NCBI RefSeq assembly: GCF_000472445.1 | Contig: NZ_AXAJ01000006.1 | Coordinates: forward strand, 186,157 to 250,156 | DNA from: Burkholderia sp. WSM2230 | Lineage (GTDB): Bacteria; Pseudomonadota; Gammaproteobacteria; Burkholderiales; Burkholderiaceae | Length of the DNA stretch: 64,000 nt | Reading direction: 5' to 3' | Shown here: in pieces, positions 58,369-64,000 of the stretch | Layout of the letters: every line of letters starts with the position of its first letter | Numbering within the stretch: position 1 is the stretch's first letter | Notes under the pieces: generated by a model | What the model saw: only the letters and a program-made list of their open reading frames with translations | Databases searched by the model: none | What the model was told of the DNA's origin: nothing | Position numbers and translations under genes: made by a program

Positions 58369-59754
58369 TTATTCGCCGTAGAAGTTCTGCGCGCCAGCAA
58401 AGTTGTCGAACTTCGTGTATTGGCCGTGAAACGTGAGCCGAACCGGGCCGATCGGGCCGTTCCGCTGCTTGCCGATAATGATTTCGGCGGTGCCTTTATC
58501 CGGGCTGTCAGGGTTATACACCTCGTCGCGGTAGATGAAGAGAATGACGTCGGCGTCCTGCTCGATAGCGCCCGATTCCCGCAAGTCCGACATGATCGGC
58601 CGCTTGTTCGGACGTTGCTCGAGACCGCGATTGAGCTGCGACAAAGCAATCACCGGTACGTCCAGTTCTTTTGCAAGACCCTTCAGCGAACGCGATATTT
58701 CCGAGATTTCGGTCGCCCGGTTTTCGCCCGACGACGAGCCGCTCATCAGCTGCAAATAGTCGATAATGATGAGCCCGAGCTTGCCGCACTGGCGGGAGAG
58801 CCGCCGCGCGCGCGAGCGCAGTTCCATCGGATTGAGGCCGCCGGTTTCGTCGATGAAAATCTGCGCCTCGCTCATTTTCTGCACCGCGTGCGTGAGCTTG
58901 GGCCAATCTTCGTCGGTGAGGCGGCCGGTTCGCATGCGATGCTGATCCAGGCGCCCGACCGAGCCGAGCATACGCATGGTGAGCTGGGAGCCAGGCATTT
59001 CCATGGAAAACACCGCAACCGGCAAGCCGTACTCGACCGCGACGTATTCACCGATATTCATTGAGAACGCCGTCTTACCCATCGACGGACGCCCCGCGAC
59101 AATGATCAGCTCACCGCCGTGCATGCCCGAGGTCATGCGGTCAAGATCGACGAAGCCTGTTGGCGTGCCCGTTACGTCGCTCGGATTGGCCGTGTGGTAA
59201 AGCGTATCGATCCGCTCCACCACTTCGGTAAGCAGCGGTCCGATTTCGAGGAAGCCCTGAGTGCCGCGCGCGCCGTCTTCTGCAATTGAAAAAACTTTCG
59301 ACTCCGCTTCGTCAAGCAGTTGCCGGACTTCCTTGCCTTGCGGGTTGAAGGCATCTGCAGAGATTTCATCCGCCACGGAAACCAGCCGGCGCAGCACCGC
59401 GCGGTCGCGCACGATTTCGGCGTAGCGCCGGATATTCGCCGCGCTCGGCGTGTTTTGCGCGAGCGCGTTCAGATACGCGAGACCGCCGACCTCTTCCGCC
59501 TTACCCGACGTGCCGAGCGCCTCGTACACGGTGATGACGTCAGCCGGACGCGTAGCCGCGATGAGCTTGCCAATGTGCTCGAAGATGATGCGGTGATCGT
59601 AGCGGTAGAAATCGCTCTGCGACAGGAAATCGGCGATCCGGTCCCATGCGGCGTTATCCAGCAGCAAGCCGCCCAGCACCGATTGCTCGGCTTCGATCGA
59701 ATGCGGCGGGACTTTCAGCGACTCGAGTTGGGGATCTTTGGACGGTGCGTTCAT
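58369..59754 (-). CDS. dnaB: replicative DNA helicase DnaB
   Basis: 461 aa from the ATG at 59754. The N-terminal domain has PHSIEAEQSVLGGLLLDN; the RecA-like domain has Walker A AGRPSMGKTAF, Walker B LIIIDYLQLMSG and LNRGLEQRPNKRPIMSDLRESGAIEQDAD, quoted in part as RPIMSDLRESGAIEQDAD. No intein. The hexamer unwinds DNA at the replication fork. It follows rplI as in many beta- and gammaproteobacteria, separated by a terminator. Confidence 0.97.
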   Translation of the reverse strand: MNAPSKDPQLESLKVPPHSIEAEQSVLGGLLLDNAAWDRIADFLSQSDFYRYDHRIIFEHIGKLIAATRPADVITVYEALGTSGKAEEVGGLAYLNALAQNTPSAANIRRYAEIVRDRAVLRRLVSVADEISADAFNPQGKEVRQLLDEAESKVFSIAEDGARGTQGFLEIGPLLTEVVERIDTLYHTANPSDVTGTPTGFVDLDRMTSGMHGGELIIVAGRPSMGKTAFSMNIGEYVAVEYGLPVAVFSMEMPGSQLTMRMLGSVGRLDQHRMRTGRLTDEDWPKLTHAVQKMSEAQIFIDETGGLNPMELRSRARRLSRQCGKLGLIIIDYLQLMSGSSSGENRATEISEISRSLKGLAKELDVPVIALSQLNRGLEQRPNKRPIMSDLRESGAIEQDADVILFIYRDEVYNPDSPDKGTAEIIIGKQRNGPIGPVRLTFHGQYTKFDNFAGAQNFYGE

Positions 59755-59830
59755 GGAGAGCAATTATCGTGGAAATGAGGCGCTTGGGGCCAGCGGCAAA
59801 TTCAGTATCGCGTCGGAATCGGCGCGCACA

Positions 59831-59861
59831 AAAAAGCAGGGGCCGGTTGCCCGGCCCCTGC
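59831..59861 (-). terminator. terminator of the rpsF-priB-rpsR-rplI operon
   Basis: Perfect 11-bp stem GCAGGGGCCGG / CCGGCCCCTGC with a short loop, followed on the minus strand by a T-run. It separates rplI from dnaB, which therefore needs its own promoter or read-through. Confidence 0.9.
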
Positions 59862-59920
59862 CTCTAGCCAGCAACAACCTGGCCAATACTATCTGATGCG
59901 CTCAGCTTCGATGCGTCGGC

Positions 59921-60373
59921 TTAGACGTGCTCGCCCAGCACCGACACCGTCACGTCGACAACGACGTCCGTGTGCAGCGAAACCTGAACCGGGTGGTCGC
60001 CCACCATCTTCAGCGGGCCTTCCGGCAGGCGCACTTGCGCCTTTTCCACTGCGAAGCCTTGCTTGCCCAGCGCTTCAGCGATGTCAGCGTTCGTCACCGA
60101 GCCGAACAGACGGCCGTCGACGCCGGCCTTCTGGCCGATCTGAACCGTCGAGCCTGCCAGCTTTTCGCCTTGAGCCTGAGCGGCAGCAAGCTTTTCAGCG
60201 GCGATCTTTTCGAGTTCAGCGCGGCGGACTTCGAATTCAGCCAGCGCTTCTTTCGTTGCACGGCGAGCCTGCTTGTTCGGGATCAGGAAGTTACGCGCGT
60301 AACCGTCCTTGACCTTCACGATATCGCCCAGGTTGCCCAGATTGACGACTTTTTCCAGAAGAATGATTTGCAT
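59921..60373 (-). CDS. rplI: 50S ribosomal protein L9
   Basis: 150 aa: [24 protein letters not shown] is the L9 signature (quoted in part: [20 protein letters not shown]), then a central long helix and a C-terminal domain with [16 protein letters not shown]. Last of the rpsF operon. Confidence 0.98.
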   Translation of the reverse strand: MQIILLEKVVNLGNLGDIVKVKDGYARNFLIPNKQARRATKEALAEFEVRRAELEKIAAEKLAAAQAQGEKLAGSTVQIGQKAGVDGRLFGSVTNADIAEALGKQGFAVEKAQVRLPEGPLKMVGDHPVQVSLHTDVVVDVTVSVLGEHV

Positions 60374-60400
60374 TCGGATGCTCCTTATCGCGTCGTCGGG

Positions 60401-60676
60401 TTAGGCCTTGTGCTGGTCGGTGTACGGCACGAGCGCGAGGAAACGCGCGCGCTTGATTGCCGTGTCCAGCTGGCGTTGATAGTGCGACTTCGTACCCGTG
60501 AGACGCGCCGGCGTGATCTTGCCGTTTTCGCCGATGAAGTCCTTCAGCGTTTCGATGTCCTTGTAGTCGATGTACTCGACGCCAGCGGCCGTGAAACGGC
60601 AGAACTTCTTGCGCTTGAAGAGCGGATTTTGTTGCTGACGACGCTTGTCGAATTTCTTACCAGTCGGGCGGGGCAT
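60401..60676 (-). CDS. rpsR: 30S ribosomal protein S18
   Basis: 91 aa. [18 protein letters not shown] and [25 protein letters not shown], quoted in part as [13 protein letters not shown], are diagnostic. It starts 2 bp after the priB stop and ends 27 bp before rplI. Confidence 0.98.
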   Translation of the reverse strand: MPRPTGKKFDKRRQQQNPLFKRKKFCRFTAAGVEYIDYKDIETLKDFIGENGKITPARLTGTKSHYQRQLDTAIKRARFLALVPYTDQHKA

Positions 60677-60678
60677 GT

Positions 60679-60978
60679 TCAGTCCTTTCCAATGTCCTGC
60701 AATGCTGTGATGTGAAATACCAGAGTTCTTGCGTTGCGGTGCTTTTTTGCCAGGAAGCCTGTGAAGAGCGTTTCGACGCCCATCGGACAGCTTTCCAGCT
60801 TACCGCTCGCCTCGCCTGCGGCTACCGCCTGCATGGTCAGTTCGACTTGCCGGGCAATGCCGGCCTCGACGACTTCCGTGCGGTGCTGCAACGTGCAGCC
60901 TGCAATCGGAACGCCGGCGGGGGTATACCGCACCGGTTCGCGTTCGACGACGCTGGCCGTTAGCTGCAGCCGGTTCAT
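60679..60978 (-). CDS. priB: primosomal replication protein N (PriB)
   Basis: 99 aa OB-fold: [50 protein letters not shown]. It binds single-stranded DNA and PriA in replication restart. Its place between rpsF and rpsR is diagnostic. Confidence 0.93.
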   Translation of the reverse strand: MNRLQLTASVVEREPVRYTPAGVPIAGCTLQHRTEVVEAGIARQVELTMQAVAAGEASGKLESCPMGVETLFTGFLAKKHRNARTLVFHITALQDIGKD

Positions 60979-61043
60979 GTAGCCTTTCTTTACCCTTTGG
61001 CGAAAAGCGGCGCGCTTTGGTCTGGTAGCTTAAATAGTGTGTC

Positions 61044-61418
61044 TTAAGCCTGCGCTTCGGACGGTTGCGTAGCAGCCGACTTCTTGGCTTCTTCGCGCTG
61101 CACTTCCTTCATCATCGGCGAGGGGCCGGTTTCGGCCTTCTTCATCTTGACGATGAGGTGACGCAGAACGGCGTCGTTGAACTTGAACGCGTGTTCCAGC
61201 TCGTCGAGCGTGGTCTGGTCGCATTCGATGTTCATGCAGACGTAGTGAGCCTTCGCGAGTTTCTCGATCATGTAGGCCAGTTGGCGGCGGCCCCAGTCTT
61301 CGATGCGGTGGATCTGGCCACCGTGCGACGTGATCGTGCTCTTGTAACGCTCGATCATTGCGGGCACCTGCTCGCTCTGATCGGGATGCACGATAAAGAC
61401 GATTTCATAATGACGCAT
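61044..61418 (-). CDS. rpsF: 30S ribosomal protein S6
   Basis: 124 aa from the ATG at 61418 with AAGGAG upstream: [59 protein letters not shown]. Standard length with a short polar tail. First gene of the operon; a strong promoter lies 65-93 bp upstream. Confidence 0.98.
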   Translation of the reverse strand: MRHYEIVFIVHPDQSEQVPAMIERYKSTITSHGGQIHRIEDWGRRQLAYMIEKLAKAHYVCMNIECDQTTLDELEHAFKFNDAVLRHLIVKMKKAETGPSPMMKEVQREEAKKSAATQPSEAQA

Positions 61419-61482
61419 ACACACTCCTTGTGGATTTAAGCCACCCGGGCGTCGAACCGGTGCGGCAAGTGAGAAGCCGAAG

Positions 61483-61511
61483 ATTGTAGCCGGATTGGGG
61501 CCGGGTTGCAA
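61483..61511 (-). promoter_or_regulatory. sigma-70 promoter of the rpsF operon
   Basis: TTGCAA (61511-61506), 17 bp, TACAAT (61488-61483) on the minus strand; near-consensus with ideal spacing, giving a leader of about 60 nt. Confidence 0.8.
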
Positions 61512-61664
61512 GGCATTGCCTGACACCGGCAAGCGATTCAGGTGTGTTTTCAATCATTTAGCGTGCGGCCGGGGTGCAGAACCGGCAGCAGCCGCGGGCC
61601 GGGGGTGTAGAAGCGGCGGTAACGGCGGCAGCGGCGGCAGCCGCGGGCCGCGGCCGGCCAGTCG

Positions 61665-61776
61665 CTCAGTCCCTCAGTCCCTCAGTCCCTCAGTCCCTCA
61701 GTCCCTCAGTCCCTCAGTCCCTCAGTCCCTCAGTCCCTCAGTCCCTCAGTCGCTCAGTCGCTCAGTCCCTCAGTCC
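61665..61776. repeat. 8-bp tandem repeat, 14 units
   Basis: Fourteen head-to-tail CTCAGTCC units, two of them CTCAGTCG. A fifteenth, changed unit (CTCAGCCG, 61777-61784) contains the stop codon of the anti-sigma gene. A partial unit precedes 61665. Confidence 0.95.
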
Positions 61777-61777
61777 C

Positions 61778-62848
61778 TCAGCCGTTCTCCGTGCGACCGC
61801 TGCCGCCCGCGAAACGCGCTTTCAGCGCGGCTTCCAGCCCGCTAAGCGTGTCGGGCGCGGCGTCCGTGATCGCCCACCAGGTCATGCCCTCGGCGTCCCA
61901 GTGAGCCAGCGAGTAGCCTTCGCGGGCCAGTGCGGCCGGCGCGGCGCTTCCTGCGCTCGCCGTTTGCGGAAACACATAGACGTCGATCACGTGCTTGCGG
62001 TAGCGGTAGACCAGCACCGCGACCCGTCGATGGGCGAGGTAATCGAGCCGCCCGCCTTCCAGCGAGAAGCCGTTCGCCGCCAGATCCTCGACCGGCGGCG
62101 AATAGTCGAGCCGCCCATTGAACCACGGCTTGACCGTATGCCGGTCCGTCGAAATCACGTCGATGTCGCGTCCCGACACCTGCGCGCGCACGTGGCTCGC
62201 TATGAGTTCGTCGGCGAACGGCGGGAATTCCGCGGGACGGCGCAGGTTCAGCGTCACCGCCACGGCCACCGCGCCCAGCGCGAAGGCGACGGGCAGAAGC
62301 CAGCCGGAGGCGAGCGGCGCGGCCGCGCCGCCGGGCGCTGCGGGCCGGCTTTCGCCGCCCCATGTCTGTGGACCTCGCGTGGGGCGTCCGCCGAACCACC
62401 TGTCCAACCAGCCATGCAGCCCGCGAGGCCGCCCGCCGGCCGACGGCCGCTGCGCGGCCCGGGGTCCCTGTCCGTCGCCCACGTGGCCCTGTCCTTGGCT
62501 CTGTCCTTGGCCCTGTCCTTGGCCCTGTCCTTGGCTCTGTCCTTGGCTCTGACCGTGCCCCGGCCCCACCGCGGTCGCCCCAGCCCCAGCGCCCGCGCCC
62601 CGCCCTTCAAACTCCCGCGCCACGCTTTCCACCTCCGGCAAGCCCGCCAGAATGCGCGAGCGCAACGACTCGGGCGCGCGATGATACGGCGCCGCACGCA
62701 GCGCGACGCTCATCGCCCGGAGGTATTCGCTTTCGCGCCGGCAGGCCTCGCAGCTCTCGATATGCTGCTGGACTCGCCGTGCGTCCGGCGCCGGCAATTC
62801 GCGGTCGGCGTTCGCATCGAGGAGCGGCCGCACTTCGTTACAGTTCAT
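61778..62848 (-). CDS. zinc-binding (ZAS) transmembrane anti-sigma factor
   Basis: 356 aa from the ATG at 62848. The ZAS motif is H29-x3-C33-x2-C36 (HIESCEACRRE). A Gly/Gln/Ser repeat at about 99-121 lies in a disordered linker, followed by one membrane helix at about 180-202 and a ~150-residue extracytoplasmic domain. It should hold the ECF sigma factor encoded just upstream, and release it on an envelope or redox signal. The two genes overlap by 11 bp. The outer domain (VISTDRHTVKPWFNG, LVYRYRKHVIDVYVF) is typical of zf-HC2 anti-sigma factors. Confidence 0.88.
   Translation of the reverse strand: MNCNEVRPLLDANADRELPAPDARRVQQHIESCEACRRESEYLRAMSVALRAAPYHRAPESLRSRILAGLPEVESVAREFEGRGAGAGAGATAVGPGHGQSQGQSQGQGQGQGQGQSQGQGHVGDGQGPRAAQRPSAGGRPRGLHGWLDRWFGGRPTRGPQTWGGESRPAAPGGAAAPLASGWLLPVAFALGAVAVAVTLNLRRPAEFPPFADELIASHVRAQVSGRDIDVISTDRHTVKPWFNGRLDYSPPVEDLAANGFSLEGGRLDYLAHRRVAVLVYRYRKHVIDVYVFPQTASAGSAAPAALAREGYSLAHWDAEGMTWWAITDAAPDTLSGLEAALKARFAGGSGRTENG
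62489..62548. repeat. 12-bp tandem repeat, 5 units, inside the anti-sigma gene
   Basis: Five units of CTGTCCTTGGCT/C in frame, coding for alternating Gly-Gln and Ser-Gln in the cytoplasmic linker. Confidence 0.9.
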
Positions 62849-63776
62849 CTGGCGTCTCCTGAGCGTAGCCGGCGCTTGCGCCGCCGCGGTTGCCGGGCGA
62901 ACGCGCATTGGCCACCGCGCGAAGCGGCGTCACCGAGGCGGTCGGCGTATTGGAGCGAAAATCCTTCGACGATCCCCCGTCGTCGCCCGAGGAATGGGAT
63001 GCGGAGCCGGAGCCCGCCCGAGAGTCGGACATGGACGTCGACATGGCCCCAGGCGCGGAAGCACACGCGCCATCCGGTCCAGCCGGCGTTTCTGGAGACA
63101 GGCCACGTGGACCGAATTCCCGCGTGGTCCCCGCGCAACCATCGCCCGGTTCGGTCAATAAAGCAGCGAGCTTGCGCCGCCCGCGCGCGAGCCGCGACAT
63201 CACAGTGCCGATCGGCACATCGGCCACCTGAGCGATCTCGCGATAACCCATTTCTTCCAGCTCGCGCAGAATCAGCACTTCGCGATACTCGACCGGCAAC
63301 AGTGCAAGCGCCTCGTGCACGCGCTTCGTGTCCTCGTCGCGGATCAGCAGCGCCTGCGGGTCGGCGCCTCCCGCGCTCCAGCCGTCGAAGGTGGCGTCGT
63401 CCATGGTGTCGTCGAACTCCAGCGTCTCATGCGCCGACGCCCGCCGCCGCCACTCCGTGTACCACGTGCGCCGCACGATCGCGAGCAGCCACGGCCGCGC
63501 GGAATCGCCGCGAAACGTGTCGAAAAAGCGGAACGCGCGCATGAAGGCTTCCTGCACGACGTCGTCGGCATCGTTGCGATTGCCGCATAGCCAGCGCGCC
63601 AGGTTGTACGCCGCGTCGAGATGCGGCAACGCGAGCTGCTGGAAGCGGCGGCTTCGCACGGCATCGGAGTCGACACTCGCCGCAGTGGCGTGCGTAGCGG
63701 CGCCTGCGGCGACGTGCGCATCGGCGTCTGAACCGGCGTCTGAATCGATCTGGACCACCTCGGCCCTCCAGGGCAT
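62838..63776 (-). CDS. ECF sigma factor with long C-terminal extension
   Basis: 312 aa. Sigma region 2 is at about 45-115 (LDAAYNLARWLCGNRNDADDVVQEAFMRAF, quoted in part: NDADDVVQEAFMRAF) and region 4 at about 150-205 (LPVEYREVLILRELEEMGY, ADVPIGTVMSRLARGRRKL). Residues ~208-312 are a Ser/Gly/Asp/Pro-rich, disordered tail. Typical ECF factors are 160-220 aa. The tail has no SnoaL-type fold, so it is not an ECF41 factor. The first ~38 residues are also disordered. Paired with the anti-sigma factor that follows. Confidence 0.88.
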   Translation of the reverse strand: MPWRAEVVQIDSDAGSDADAHVAAGAATHATAASVDSDAVRSRRFQQLALPHLDAAYNLARWLCGNRNDADDVVQEAFMRAFRFFDTFRGDSARPWLLAIVRRTWYTEWRRRASAHETLEFDDTMDDATFDGWSAGGADPQALLIRDEDTKRVHEALALLPVEYREVLILRELEEMGYREIAQVADVPIGTVMSRLARGRRKLAALLTEPGDGCAGTTREFGPRGLSPETPAGPDGACASAPGAMSTSMSDSRAGSGSASHSSGDDGGSSKDFRSNTPTASVTPLRAVANARSPGNRGGASAGYAQETPDEL

Positions 63777-63901
63777 GTGCGGCTATGCAGCGTGGTTCGT
63801 CGTCAAGCTTCACATCGCATAACCGGCCATGCGCCGAGTTTATTCCCGCCGCTCGTTGCCGGTTGAAAAAACAGCCTTCACCGGCCAACGCGCTGAACGC
63901 G

Positions 63902-64000
63902 CTAATACGCCGGCTGGTTCCAGTAGTCTTCGCTCGCGTAAATCTGCTTCAGATAATCGATGAAATAACGCACCTTGGCCGGCACGTAACGCTGCTGCGG
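63902..64000 (-). CDS. LysR family transcriptional regulator, C-terminal end only
   Basis: The last 32 codons are visible, ending at the TAG at 63904-63902: PQQRYVPAKVRYFIDYLKQI, then ASEDYWNQPAY. RYVPAKVRxFIDYL is the usual end of a LysR co-inducer-binding domain. The rest lies beyond the right edge of the window, so target and ligand are unknown. Confidence 0.65.
   Translation of the reverse strand, partial: PQQRYVPAKVRYFIDYLKQIYASEDYWNQPAY

Larger units (their letters stand above)
61419..61777. other. 359-bp gap between rpsF and the anti-sigma gene
   Basis: Holds the rpsF promoter (61483-61511), then GC-rich sequence with GCGGCGG-type runs (61610-61650) and the 8-bp tandem array (61665-61776). 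No gene seen. Confidence 0.6.

Noticed and set aside
61665..61776. CRISPR or REP element
   Set aside because: Simple 8-bp head-to-tail repeat without dyad symmetry or spacers.
61574..63544. 656-codon + strand frame opposite the sigma/anti-sigma genes
   Set aside because: It runs through the 8-bp array and is antisense to two genes with clear family motifs; composition is Arg/Pro/Ser-rich as expected for a high-GC shadow frame.

Overview
This window is high-GC chromosomal DNA from a betaproteobacterium of the Burkholderiaceae, most likely Paraburkholderia or a close relative. The evidence is gene content and order: surE-pcm-nlpD-rpoS, dnaX-ybaB-recR with the SRP RNA just upstream of dnaX, rpsF-priB-rpsR-rplI-dnaB, trxA-rho, hom-thrC-moeA-moaD-moaE, and a seven-gene lipid A L-Ara4N (arn) operon with arnA split in two. 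It is mostly core chromosome. I see no prophage, insertion sequence, integrase, CRISPR array or tRNA.

Layout. 1-9.7 kb: start of pgeF, rluD, divergent bamD, then a leftward block surE, pcm, nlpD, rpoS, a DEDD exonuclease and rlmD, with a quinone oxidoreductase divergent from surE. 9.8-14 kb: an ABC importer (permease, ATPase, Tat-type binding protein) behind a class III CoA-transferase gene. 14-19 kb: recR, ybaB, dnaX and the 4.5S SRP RNA, all leftward. 19-24.6 kb: trxA, rho, a MerR regulator overlapping an MFS transporter, mtfA and type B L31. 24.8-30.5 kb: an orphan GT39-type membrane glycosyltransferase, a MATE exporter, a MerR/carboxymuconolactone-decarboxylase-family pair, a ComEA-like protein and a YidB-like protein. 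30.8-35 kb: clpB with a sigma-32 type promoter, and nsrR divergent from a group III truncated globin. 35-41.6 kb: leftward alaA, hom, thrC, moeA, moaD, moaE. 42-50 kb: a small Mth938-domain protein and the arn operon. 50-56.5 kb: a bcp-type peroxiredoxin, PIN-PhoH ATPase, NlpC/P60 lipoprotein, heptose-7-phosphate kinase and an SDR without its catalytic residues. 56.5-64 kb: pit and its DUF47 partner, dnaB, rplI, rpsR, priB, rpsF, a zinc-binding anti-sigma factor with its ECF sigma factor, and the end of a LysR regulator.

How they work together. Several blocks serve the envelope: bamD, nlpD, the NlpC/P60 lipoprotein, the arn operon and heptose kinase. Others serve stress and regulation: rpoS, clpB, nsrR/globin, the ECF pair, bcp and trxA. 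Most of the rest is replication, translation and amino-acid or cofactor synthesis.

The most interesting signals are regulatory or structural. An 18-bp Pho-box-like element lies backwards across the probable start of the DUF47-pit operon, which suggests repression by PhoB. A MerR gene has a promoter with a 19-bp spacer and a central palindrome, apparently with almost no leader. nsrR lies back to back with a globin gene. At least seven unrelated short tandem arrays (7-, 8-, 9-, 10-, 12- and 14-bp units) occur, mostly between genes; one begins inside the stop codon of the anti-sigma factor and another lies in its coding sequence. No obviously new multi-gene defence or mobile system was found.
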